64,000 bases of DNA from Damh-18 sp964570795 (GTDB taxonomy: Bacteria > Patescibacteriota > Minisyncoccia > Phycocordibacterales > UBA918). Under the pieces are notes generated by a model. It had not been told where the DNA came from. It was given only the letters and a program-made list of their open reading frames with translations, and did no database searches. The stretch is from positions 58,937-122,936 of the forward strand of contig CAZMYZ010000001.1 in NCBI GenBank assembly GCA_964570795.1, written 5' to 3'. How positions within the stretch are numbered: position 1 is the first letter of the stretch; every line of letters starts with the position of its first letter. A program made the position numbers and the translations under genes. Shown here one piece after another: positions 41,913 to 48,631 of this stretch.

Positions 41913-42278
41913 TTGAATCTTGAAAAGCAAAGACAGATTGCGTTAGCAATTATGAACGACGAGTTTGTACAGCACGGACGCAAGCCAGAGCATTTGCTCA
42001 AGGTGCTCGAACTTGCTTGGAAAGCAGGTATTCCGCACTCGGTCGCCGTTGATTTCGTAGAATCGTCGTGCAAACGCGACGATGTTGCGTTAGCAATCGT
42101 TCAGCAAATGTTTATCGAACGGAGCCTTGGGCCCAATCTCATGCAGAGAATCATTGATTCTGCTGAAAGGGCGGGCTTTTCGTATCAAGATGCTCGTGAC
42201 TTTTCGGAGGTGATTATCACCACTAAACTCGCAGAAACACTCGCTGCTGCATCGCCGGTCATCGAAACCTGCAATTAA
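41913..42278 (+). CDS. Orphan protein, 121 aa
   Basis: An all-helical soluble protein with two similar helical units (ALAIMNDEFVQHGRKPEHLL and ALAIVQQMFIERSLGPNLM), suggesting an internal duplication. The start is TTG at 41913, fixed by an AGGAGTATTCAA Shine-Dalgarno. It has its own promoter and terminator. The function is unknown. Confidence 0.65.
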   Translation: MNLEKQRQIALAIMNDEFVQHGRKPEHLLKVLELAWKAGIPHSVAVDFVESSCKRDDVALAIVQQMFIERSLGPNLMQRIIDSAERAGFSYQDARDFSEVIITTKLAETLAAASPVIETCN

Positions 42279-42301
42279 AACCAGCATCACCGAGTGATGA
42301 A

Positions 42302-42325
42302 AAAACGGCTGTAACAAGCCGTTTT
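42302..42325 (+). terminator. Terminator of the 121-aa gene
   Basis: AAAACGGCT-GTAACA-AGCCGTTTT is followed by an AT-rich tail. Confidence 0.85.
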
Positions 42326-42348
42326 ATTATATTTTTACATCAAAATAC

Positions 42349-42376
42349 TTGCATTATTATAAATATGTGCTATAAT
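42349..42376 (+). promoter_or_regulatory. Promoter of the 93-aa basic protein gene
   Basis: TTGCAT and a perfect TATAAT, 16 bp apart. Confidence 0.75.
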
Positions 42377-42433
42377 TTTATTAGTTAGTCAGATTTCTGA
42401 CTATTCCCCCAAGTACATCACAGGAGATAAAAA

Positions 42434-42715
42434 ATGTACGCTGCAATTCCTGGAAAGACCAACATGCTTGCTGCCCGTATCGAAATTGTTGTTGCACCGG
42501 TTGCCAAACCTGTGCAAAGGCCGGTTGTGCTTGCATCAATGCCTGTCCAGAAACTGGTTCGCGGCAATTTGCAGGCATCCAGCAAGGCTGGTCATGCTGA
42601 GTTCAGCCGCAAAGACTGTATCGGCAACTTCCGCAACTACGGCAAAGAACAGCGCGACCGTAAACATTCCAATCTCGGCCGCCGTGGACGTCGCGCCGTC
42701 ATCATTTTCCACTGA
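42434..42715 (+). CDS. Small basic orphan protein, 93 aa
   Basis: A highly basic protein (MYAAIPGKTNMLAARIEIVV, later RKDCIGNFRNYGKEQRDRKH and NLGRRGRRA), suggesting nucleic-acid or ribosome binding (inference). It has a consensus promoter, an AGGAGATAAAAA Shine-Dalgarno and a terminator of its own. No family is recognised. Confidence 0.65.
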   Translation: MYAAIPGKTNMLAARIEIVVAPVAKPVQRPVVLASMPVQKLVRGNLQASSKAGHAEFSRKDCIGNFRNYGKEQRDRKHSNLGRRGRRAVIIFH

Positions 42716-42736
42716 GCAATCAGCGGAAACCCCAAG

Positions 42737-42766
42737 AGCCCTCGTAAGTATCACGAGGGCTTTTTT
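42737..42766 (+). terminator. Terminator of the 93-aa gene
   Basis: AGCCCTCGT and ACGAGGGCT are followed by TTTTT. A second GC-rich hairpin (CTGGCGCGG/CCGCGCCAG, 42800-42824) follows without a U-run. Confidence 0.9.
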
Positions 42767-42902
42767 ATTGGGTGAAAAGTGAGAATGCGTGAGATGTGTC
42801 TGGCGCGGCCTTTGTCCGCGCCAGGTGCACCTCAAGTGATTGACATTTTATCCTTCTCACGTACGCTACAAAAAGATACAGTTCTATAGGAGGTAATTCA
42901 TA

Positions 42903-43388
42903 ATGTGTGTAAAAACATCTGCCTACATGCAGGCATTATTTGCAAGTACTGGAGCCGATGCACTCCCACCACCCGTATGGGGAAGTCGAGAACACCTCGA
43001 CACACTCTGGGAAAATAGAGGTGATGAAATCATCTCTGTGCAGGGTACTGCAGGTCAGGCAATTGCAACACTCGACGAATGCAAAAAAACATTTAGCAAA
43101 AGGCCGTTGGTGCGAAGTTCTCGTGCAGAAAAGCCTTTTTGCTGCGCACTTGATTGGCTTCATGATGGATTCATGCTTCTGCATCCTGGGTATGACTTCA
43201 GTACTACAACGAGTGGAGTATTTGAGAAGTATGTTATTGAAGTGGCGATACTTTCGGGTATGCAAAAGGAGGTTATTGAGTCATATGATCAAAAATTAAC
43301 TGTCCTGCGCTACCGCGGCGCACTCGTATCGGCATTTATATCAATAAAAGTACATCTTGATTCACGTGAACGCGTTTCACTTCTGTAA
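42903..43388 (+). CDS. Orphan protein, 161 aa
   Basis: A soluble protein starting MCVKTSAYMQALFASTGADA, with a conspicuous CC pair (KPFCCALDWLHDG). An ATAGGAGG Shine-Dalgarno precedes the ATG, and a bidirectional terminator follows. It is the last of a run of one-gene orphan units at 39.6-43.4 kb. The function is unknown. Confidence 0.65.
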   Translation: MCVKTSAYMQALFASTGADALPPPVWGSREHLDTLWENRGDEIISVQGTAGQAIATLDECKKTFSKRPLVRSSRAEKPFCCALDWLHDGFMLLHPGYDFSTTTSGVFEKYVIEVAILSGMQKEVIESYDQKLTVLRYRGALVSAFISIKVHLDSRERVSLL

Positions 43389-43412
43389 GTTGCGACTCGT
43401 GCGTAACACACA

Positions 43413-43440
43413 AAAACCGCTCTCAGCAATGAGGCGGTTT
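43413..43440. terminator. Bidirectional terminator
   Basis: AAAACCGC...GCGGTTTT with an inner CTCA/TGAG serves both the 161-aa gene (+) and the DUF1697 gene (-). Confidence 0.85.
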
Positions 43441-43454
43441 TATTTTGTGTATGT

Positions 43455-43988
43455 CTACATTAGAGCCGTAAGTGCACGGAGTGTATTCACATTACGGGTA
43501 GTCATGTGTTTGTATAGGGGTGTCCCCACAAATTTTTGCATACCACTCTTGCTATAGTCGCTCCGTACCACATGCCATACAATGGCTCCACCTATGTAGA
43601 GAAGTGTGTCTACGTCTGGATTGGTCTTTATTAAATCAAGACTCTTTTTAGAATCAAAATCTTCCCAGAGGAAAAGCACGTCTGTTTTCTCCCCTGTGCC
43701 ATTTGTCCATTCTGGAGGGACCGCGGAGCAAATCTTTTTAATATCTACGCTCGTGCGTACCACTAAGTCTATTGAAAATCCAAATGTGTTTGCAAGGTGT
43801 CCTGCAATGGTGGATGTGAGGATTGCAATATCAGTAGTGTTGGAATCAAAAATTACATTCCCCGAATTGATATATGTGGAGACATTTTTATATCCCAAAG
43901 CCTCAAAGCATTGACGCAACTTCGCCATCTCCACCTTTTTATTTCCCCCCACATTTATTCCTCGTAGAAGCGCAACGTATGTTTGCAT
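43455..43988 (-). CDS. DUF1697 family protein
   Basis: A 177-aa soluble protein with the family signature YVALLRGINVGGNKKVEMAK and the INSGNVIFDS strand. DUF1697 proteins are widespread small proteins with an alpha/beta fold and no established activity. The length is normal. It stands alone, converging on the 161-aa orphan gene. Confidence 0.9.
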   Translation of the reverse strand: MQTYVALLRGINVGGNKKVEMAKLRQCFEALGYKNVSTYINSGNVIFDSNTTDIAILTSTIAGHLANTFGFSIDLVVRTSVDIKKICSAVPPEWTNGTGEKTDVLFLWEDFDSKKSLDLIKTNPDVDTLLYIGGAIVWHVVRSDYSKSGMQKFVGTPLYKHMTTRNVNTLRALTALM

Positions 43989-44117
43989 AGGAATATGGTA
44001 GCACAGGGAAGACGCGCATGCGGGTAAAGACTTGCGAAGTGTCTAAAAGTGTGCTCTTATATAAATGCATAGTCAATTCAGATTATGCGTACCCTCCACG
44101 TTTATGAGAGAACGAAG

Positions 44118-44465
44118 ATGACTGCTCATTTGAACTGTGACCATCGTATTGCTGGTACCGTAAAGTTCGACGCTTCGGTGCCGATAGAAAAACTCGTTGA
44201 TTTTATCATCGAGATGAAGTCCAAAACCCCCGAACGTTGGGTCGACCTCCACATTCGCGGTGCGGGTAATGATGGGATACATTATATCGCGTTCCATTAC
44301 ATCCTCCCTGATGGTGAGATGAAGACTCACAAGAAAGTGGTGAATAGCCTTCTTCAGTACTTGCGCAACAAACTCGGCACTCGCCCCAAACAAGGTAAGA
44401 AAGCCGATCTTGTTCCTCAGGGAGTGATGGGGTGGAGCATCTCCACTGTGAAGGTCATGATTTGA
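44118..44465 (+). CDS. Orphan protein, about 115 aa
   Basis: MTAHLNCDHRIAGTVKFDAS begins a soluble alpha/beta protein with a basic C-terminal half (RNKLGTRPKQGKKADLVPQG). The start at 44118 is preferred because AGAGAACGAAG lies just before it; ATG 44085 would add eleven residues. A terminator follows directly. The family is unknown. Confidence 0.6.
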   Translation: MTAHLNCDHRIAGTVKFDASVPIEKLVDFIIEMKSKTPERWVDLHIRGAGNDGIHYIAFHYILPDGEMKTHKKVVNSLLQYLRNKLGTRPKQGKKADLVPQGVMGWSISTVKVMI

Positions 44466-44478
44466 CCAGATGAAGGTA

Positions 44479-44508
44479 CCCCGACAGACGCAAAACTGTC
44501 GGGGTTTT
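44479..44508 (+). terminator. Terminator of the 115-aa gene
   Basis: CCCCGACAG and CTGTCGGGG are followed by TTTT. Confidence 0.88.
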
Positions 44509-44623
44509 ACTATGTCTAGTTTTGAACTTTCTTTATGACAAATGAATAAATGGGGACAAATTTCCCAATAATACAATAATAGGTGCCAGGCACCAACATT
44601 GTGGAATTTATGTGTTGTAATTT

Positions 44624-44870
44624 GTGGTCACGAGTTACTAACAATAATGAGTCGCTCCGCTCTCATTCTGGTAAGTACTCTCGACCCCGCCTCGACTGTT
44701 GCAAAACAACATGTCTTCGTCTGTCATGATGGCATGCAAGCAAAGCAGGATGCTCTGTGGTCACAAGTTGCTAAGTAGAACTTGTACTTTGTACAAATTC
44801 ATACTAAGCACTTTTCGACCTCGGCTCGCGGTTCGTCGCCCTGTGAAGGGGCGACTCACAACGCTCCGCC
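44624..44870 (-). repeat. Family 2 hairpin elements, copies B1 and B2
   Basis: Plus-strand cores: B1 (44624-44692) GTGGTCACGAGTTACTAA, stem AATGAG/CTCATT with loop TCGCTCCG, GTAAGTACTCTCGACCCCG; B2 (44757-44850) GTGGTCACAAGTTGCTAAG, stem around TTGTACTTTGTACAA, TACTAAGCACTTTTCGACC, then a GGGCGAC/GTCGCCC hairpin. Both lie downstream of tRNA-Glu on its strand and abut an inverted copy of its trailer. Confidence 0.72.
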
Positions 44871-44871
44871 C

Positions 44872-44960
44872 TCACAGCAGACCCGCAAGCAAAATTGTTT
44901 GCTTGCTAATACAAAAAACACCATGTTGTAACATGGTGTTTTTTGTATTGTCTGCTGTGA
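44872..44960 (-). repeat. Inverted copy of the tRNA-Glu 3' end and trailer
   Basis: GTCTGCTGTGA (44950-44960), which includes the last tRNA bases, pairs with TCACAGCAGAC (44872-44882). Inside are a perfect 20-bp terminator stem (44908-44927 with 44930-44949) and a small hairpin GCAAGCAAA/TTTGCTTGC (44885-44906). Confidence 0.8.
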
Positions 44961-45029
44961 CCCCACGGAGAATCGAACTCCGATTTCCAGGATGAAAACC
45001 TGATGTCCTAACCGTTAGACGATGGGGCC
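44958..45029 (-). tRNA. tRNA-Glu(TTC)
   Basis: 72 nt with acceptor GGCCCCA/TGGGGTC, anticodon stem TCAGG/CCTGG with loop TTTTCAT (anticodon TTC), and T-arm CGGAGTTCGATTCTCCG. CCA is not encoded. Both ends take part in long inverted repeats with flanking DNA. Confidence 0.95.
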
Positions 45030-45065
45030 GGACGAAATTCTTTAATTTTGTCCGGCCCCATCGTC
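45018..45065. repeat. Inverted copy of the tRNA-Glu 5' end
   Basis: GACGATGGGGCCGGACGAAA (from 45018, tRNA 5' end plus leader) is complementary over 22 bp to 45044-45065, with one G-T pair and a 4-nt loop. Confidence 0.8.
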
Positions 45066-45066
45066 G

Positions 45067-45180
45067 ATGACGAGGGGTGAGAAAGTCTGGGAGACTTTCG
45101 CAAGACCTTGCCTGATATTTTTTGAGGCAAAAAGCCGAAGAAAAATATCGACAAGGTGTACAGTCCCTGTAAGGGACAAT
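45067..45180 (+). repeat. Family 1 three-stem element, copy upstream of tRNA-Ser(CGA)
   Basis: TGAG, stem 1 AAAGTCT-GGG-AGACTTT (45081-45099), CGCAAG, stem 2 ACCTTG...CAAGGT (45105-45157) with an inner ATATTTTT/AAAAATAT, GTACA, then stem 3 GTCCC-TGTAA-GGGAC (45163-45177). An outer CGAGG/CCTCG pair could close it. Confidence 0.78.
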
Positions 45181-45247
45181 ATACTCCGAACCTCGCTATA
45201 CTACCGAAAAATCAAAAAAAATGCTAGTTTTATAATTCATACACTCT

Positions 45248-45334
45248 GGAAGAGTGGCTGAGAGGTTGAAGGCACATGTCTCGAAAACATGCATGGGGGA
45301 AACCCCATCGGGGGTTCAAATCCCCCCTCTTCCG
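45248..45334 (+). tRNA. tRNA-Ser(CGA)
   Basis: An 87-nt class II tRNA with acceptor GGAAGAG/CTCTTCC, anticodon stem ACATG/CATGC-type with loop CTCGAAA (anticodon CGA), variable arm GGGG/CCCC and T-arm GGGGGTTCAAATCCCCC. CCA is not encoded. The acceptor strand is the left arm of the downstream palindrome. Confidence 0.94.
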
Positions 45335-45468
45335 CTCGTAGAAAATACCGCCATTACGGCGGTTATTTTCTTGAGCGGAAGAGGAACAAAGCACCTGCGT
45401 GCTTTGTGTGGGGATTTGAAAATGCAAAGTATATTTTCTGCTTTCATAATGCAGAAAATACTTTGCAT
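45326..45468 (+). repeat. Inverted copy of the tRNA-Ser(CGA) 3' end
   Basis: CCTCTTCCGCTC (tRNA end, 45326-45337) pairs with GAGCGGAAGAGG (45373-45384) around a CCGCC/GGCGG terminator-like hairpin. Next comes AAAGCAC-CTGC-GTGCTTT (45388-45405), then GGGGATTTGAA (45410-45420), the complement of the T-arm, then an 18-bp stem ATGCAAAGTA... (45422-45468). Confidence 0.82.
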
Positions 45469-45483
45469 CGGGCAGGTAATTCT

Positions 45484-45600
45484 TATGAGCGTCAGCGTGA
45501 GAAGTGACTTGATGTCACTTCGCAAGACTCATTGAGGACTTTTGTGAATGAAATGAAACAAAAGACCCAATGAGTGGACAGTTCCTGTAAGGAATTAGAA
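45484..45600 (+). repeat. Family 1 three-stem element, 3' side of tRNA-Ser(CGA)
   Basis: TGAG, stem 1 AAGTGAC/GTCACTT, CGCAAG, stem 2 ACTCATTG/CAATGAGT with an inner CTTTTGT/ACAAAAG, GGACA, then stem 3 GTTCC-TGTAA-GGAAT. It is the closest relative of the valS copy; their sequences differ at paired positions and in the distal loop. Confidence 0.8.
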
Positions 45601-45676
45601 TTGGACGCCGAATCCACCCCCCCAATAAATAATTTATCAAAAACGCATATTCTCAAATCCCCCTATCACCCCATGC

Positions 45677-45682
45677 TATGAT
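45677..45682 (+). promoter_or_regulatory. -10 box of the VIT1-like gene
   Basis: TATGAT ends six bases before the ATG at 45689, so the transcript is predicted to be leaderless. Confidence 0.6.
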
Positions 45683-45688
45683 ATACGC

Positions 45689-46447
45689 ATGTTACGGAGT
45701 ACTCGATTGAAAAGGGCAGAGGCACATATTAAGTCTGCGCATAAGCGCTCGCCGCTCTCCTCGTATCTCAAGGAGGTTATCTATGGTGCTGTTGATGGTA
45801 TTATCACCACGTTTGCGGTTGTGGCGGGCTTTTCTGGTGCTGCACTTTCAAACGACACCACCACGCAACTTTCTTTTATGATGGTGCTTCTCTTCGGGCT
45901 CGCCAATCTCTTTGGGGATGGTGTTTCTATGGGTTTGGGAAATTTCCTCGCTGTACGCTCGGAGCAGGGACTTTATAAAAATCTTTGGAAGCGCGAGCAG
46001 AGTGAGTCGGTAGAAAACGGAAGTGTAGAAGCGAGAGAAACAAAACTCGCACTCATTGGAAAAGGTTTTTCCGAAGAAGATGCACATGCACTCACTGAAA
46101 TATTTCGCAAAAACGAAGCATACTGGGTGGACTTTATTGTGAGTAATGAACTTAAGGTGGCAAACCCGATGGAGGAGAGTCCTGTGTATACGGGTGTTGC
46201 TACTTTCACTGCATTTATTTCATTTGGTATGGTGCCACTCGTGCCTTTTATGGTTATGGGCTCTATCGATCCCCATACGGTGTTTCAATTTTCTGCACTC
46301 GGTGCACTTCTTGCACTTATTATTTTAGGAATTGTGAAGTGGAGAGTGGTAGGTACACATCCTGTGTATTCAGTACTTGAGGTAGTGCTTGTGGGGAGTA
46401 TGGCTGCATCAGTAGCATTTCTCATCGGTACATTTTTCAGTCTCTAG
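45689..46447 (+). CDS. VIT1/CCC1 family metal transporter
   Basis: A 252-aa protein with five membrane segments. The first, KEVIYGAVDGIITTFAVVAG, and LANLFGDGVSMGLGNFLAV carry the Asp, Gly and Met residues typical of Fe2+/Mn2+ exporters of this family. A charged helical metal-binding-type region lies between segments 2 and 3. The likely role is iron or manganese efflux. The mRNA is probably leaderless. Confidence 0.9.
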   Translation: MLRSTRLKRAEAHIKSAHKRSPLSSYLKEVIYGAVDGIITTFAVVAGFSGAALSNDTTTQLSFMMVLLFGLANLFGDGVSMGLGNFLAVRSEQGLYKNLWKREQSESVENGSVEARETKLALIGKGFSEEDAHALTEIFRKNEAYWVDFIVSNELKVANPMEESPVYTGVATFTAFISFGMVPLVPFMVMGSIDPHTVFQFSALGALLALIILGIVKWRVVGTHPVYSVLEVVLVGSMAASVAFLIGTFFSL

Positions 46448-46755
46448 ATAACTGCGTTGCACACAGGGTTGTGCATACACCTATACACGCAGTTATCCAC
46501 GTGGATATGCACAGAATGGCTTATATAAAGGCCGCTTTGCGGACTCAATTTTGATATTGACGGAGAGGAGTGAAAGAGAGACACTAGAAAGGTCTTTTGG
46601 ATGTGGTGTTTTTCTTCACATATTTAGTGCTCGTCATAGAGTACGCGAAGGTCCAAGAGATAATGCTCTACGTTGTATTAAGAAAAACCACAGAAGCCGT
46701 TCTGTGGTTTTTCTATATCCTAAGTTATCCAATACAAGGCCGGACCTTGTATACA
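46448..46755. other. Intergenic region with hairpins
   Basis: Holds ATAACTGCGT/ACGCAGTTAT nested around TTGCACA/TGTGCA (46448-46496), a perfect 15-bp bidirectional terminator AGAAAAACCACAGAA and complement (46681-46714), and TACAAGG/CCTTGTA (46733-46751). A hydrophobic frame from 46597 runs through the terminator and is not believed to be a gene. No confident gene otherwise. Confidence 0.6.
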
Positions 46756-47382
46756 CTATGCAGGGAGTTGCACGATGTATCCAATCCATTGAGCCTTATA
46801 GGGTCCTGCGGCGTGTTTAAACTTTTTTAGTATCTTCCAGCCACGATTTTTCATATACGCAATTTGTTCCTTTTCAGAAAGAAGGGTGAAGTGTCGAGGG
46901 TCATTCTGTGGGGTAATGGAGGGCGGTCTTTGTTCAGGAAGCACAAGGTATCCGTGTGCACCAGGTTTGGTGATTTTCTCAATGTTGCCACATGCTGTAT
47001 CCCATTCAGAAAAGGGAAGGTGCATGATAATGGAACGTGCAAGAAATGCATCAAATTTTTTCTTGGGTAATGTGCTGTAGTCTGCAATATTTCCTTCGGT
47101 GAAGGAAAGTTGTGGGTATCGCTGCATCGCTATTTTGATAAATTTCTTCGCAATGTCGATACCATGGTATTTGAGACCTCTTCCTATACCAAGAAAGAGC
47201 GGCACTAGGGTACCCGAAGCACATCCGATATCGATGACAGACGCTTTTGGTGGTAGGTACTGCATCAGTACACGAAATTCCTTTTCATCATGAAAAGAAT
47301 CAGCATGTGTGCGTGCCCAAATGTCCGCATGCTTCTCGTAATATGCTCTCGTGTCGCGTACTTCCTTAGCGAGTTTTGACAT
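46756..47382 (-). CDS. Class I SAM-dependent methyltransferase, 208 aa
   Basis: A Rossmann-type methyltransferase. Motif I is VIDIGCASGTLVPLF, with the acidic residue after strand 2 in YHGIDIAKKF and FDAFLARSIIMHLPFSEW as motif IV region. It resembles small-molecule methylases of the Methyltransf_11/25 type; the substrate is unknown. Its start overlaps the end of trxB by 17 bp, so the two genes are translationally linked. Confidence 0.85.
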   Translation of the reverse strand: MSKLAKEVRDTRAYYEKHADIWARTHADSFHDEKEFRVLMQYLPPKASVIDIGCASGTLVPLFLGIGRGLKYHGIDIAKKFIKIAMQRYPQLSFTEGNIADYSTLPKKKFDAFLARSIIMHLPFSEWDTACGNIEKITKPGAHGYLVLPEQRPPSITPQNDPRHFTLLSEKEQIAYMKNRGWKILKKFKHAAGPYKAQWIGYIVQLPA

Positions 47383-48286
47383 AGACGTAGATGTCTTCGA
47401 GTGCCTTTACGGCATCGCCTGCAGAGATGTTGTTTTGATGATAGCGAACGTTGGTGCAGTCACCAGCAGCCCAGATACCTTCTACGCTCGTGCGCTGTGT
47501 CCATGGGTCGATAGTCACGCGATTGTATTCGTCGAGCGCAACGATGTCTTTTGCAAAGTCGGTGTTGGGGAGCATGCCGATTTCCACAAAGATACCCCCT
47601 ACGGTGAGGGTATGTGATTCGCCTTGTGCATCCTTGTATGTGAGTCCGTTCACAAATCCGTCACCAAGAATTTGTGTAGTTTCTGCACTCAAGATACCAG
47701 TCATATGGGGATGTGCGAGCACCTTTTCTACCGTGACGGGGTCTGCTTTATACATATCGGCACTGTTGAGAAGAGTGACGCTTTTGGTGTATGCAAGGAG
47801 TTGTGCAGCGGTTTCGAAGCCTGCATTGCCGCCGCCAATAACGGCAACATCCATACCGCTAAACATTGGTCCATCGCAGGTAGCGCAGTACGTGAGGCCT
47901 TTTTGATCGAACTCTACTGCTCCCGGTACAGTGAGTTTTCTGCGTGAAGAGCCAGTAGCAATGAGTACGGTGGTGCCTGCATGTGTAGTACCATCGCTTA
48001 GAGTAACATCAAAGCCATTTTCAGTTTTTGCAATATTTGAAGCGGTAACACCCGGCATAATGGTGACACACTCCTCAGCGTATGCTTTGAGGTGATTTTC
48101 GAGACTTTTTGCGAGGTCACTACCCGAGATAGCGACGGTACCAATCCAGTTGTGAATCTCAGGAGAGACAATACTTTGCCCACCCCATTCTTTTGTAATA
48201 AAAAGGGTCTTGAGTTGCTTGCGTGATGCATAGACACCTGCAGAAATACCTGCAGGGCCACCGCCGATGATGATAAGGTCGTACAT
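47366..48286 (-). CDS. trxB: Thioredoxin reductase
   Basis: A flavoprotein of about 306 aa that reduces thioredoxin with NADPH. The FAD-binding GGGPAGISAG, the redox CATC motif, the NAD(P)-binding GGGNAGFETA and the C-terminal GIWAAGDCTN are all in order. The ATG at 48286 begins at the first beta strand; an earlier ATG would add seven residues. It precedes the methyltransferase gene in a two-gene unit. Confidence 0.96.
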   Translation of the reverse strand: MYDLIIIGGGPAGISAGVYASRKQLKTLFITKEWGGQSIVSPEIHNWIGTVAISGSDLAKSLENHLKAYAEECVTIMPGVTASNIAKTENGFDVTLSDGTTHAGTTVLIATGSSRRKLTVPGAVEFDQKGLTYCATCDGPMFSGMDVAVIGGGNAGFETAAQLLAYTKSVTLLNSADMYKADPVTVEKVLAHPHMTGILSAETTQILGDGFVNGLTYKDAQGESHTLTVGGIFVEIGMLPNTDFAKDIVALDEYNRVTIDPWTQRTSVEGIWAAGDCTNVRYHQNNISAGDAVKALEDIYVYVKTR

Positions 48287-48352
48287 AAAAGATTTCGATT
48301 TATTCAATAATATCTGAGGTGCACATTGTACCGTATGTACGGGGGATACTCA

Positions 48353-48385
48353 AAACCCTCGGCACGCGAATCGTGCCGAGGGTTT
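48353..48385. terminator. Terminator hairpin between ftsZ and trxB
   Basis: AAACCCTCGGCACG and CGTGCCGAGGGTTT form a perfect 14-bp stem. Confidence 0.8.
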
Positions 48386-48419
48386 AGTGTTTGAGTTTAG
48401 GATTCGAAGGAAAGGCGGA

Positions 48420-48567
48420 ACTGGTCACGATAGCGGAGGAACGCAGGAACCGACGTCAAGTTGCTAAGTAAAATTTTTCACTACGTTCAAATTTTGCTAA
48501 GCACTTCCTGTCCGGCCTCGCTGCTTCGTCGCCCTAGGGAGGGGCGACTCACATCGCTCCGGCTCGC
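48420..48567 (-). repeat. Family 2 hairpin element, copy C (ftsZ 3' side)
   Basis: Plus-strand core (48457-48520): CAAGTTGCTAAG, stem AAAATTT/AAATTTT with loop TTCACTACGTTC, GCTAAGCACTT, GGCCTCG. A GGGGCGAC/GTCGCCC hairpin and CATCGCTCCGGCTCGCGG follow. It directly abuts the inverted copy of the ftsZ end. Confidence 0.72.
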
Positions 48568-48631
48568 GGTTCCACATTTTTGTGCAATCCAAACTTATTT
48601 AAGTTTGGATCTGCGCAAAAATGCTGGAACC
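48568..48631 (-). terminator. Hairpin built from the last ftsZ codons
   Basis: 48601-48631 (the final ten ftsZ codons) pairs with 48568-48596 over about 29 bp, with two single-base bulges and a 4-nt loop that holds the stop region. Confidence 0.85.

Noticed and set aside
45160..45178. Stem 3 of Family 1 resembles a tRNA anticodon arm with loop CTGTAAG (anticodon GTA, Tyr)
   Set aside because: No D-arm, T-arm or acceptor of a Tyr tRNA accompanies it, and other copies vary the loop edges. A TGTA loop alone is not evidence of a tRNA.
33355..45535. The peptide KSVSVRSDL(I/M)SLRKTH appears in frames at both 33.4 and 45.5 kb, suggesting a conserved protein
   Set aside because: It is translated from the Family 1 repeat. 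The two copies differ at structure-preserving positions and neither frame has a plausible start.
19563..45605. Integron attC array or CRISPR array
   Set aside because: Core attC R and L boxes are missing, copies are not regularly spaced, no cassette ORFs or integrase occur, and no spacer-repeat pattern exists.
46487..46515. TTATCCACGTGGATAT looked like two opposed DnaA boxes, with another TTATCCA near 46724
   Set aside because: Only one or two loose matches, no AT-rich unwinding region, no dnaA or dnaN nearby, and the sequence overlaps ordinary hairpins.
46597..46830. Hydrophobic frame MDVVFFFTYLVLVIEY
   Set aside because: It reads through a perfect terminator hairpin and into the end of the opposite methyltransferase gene, and it lacks a ribosome site.
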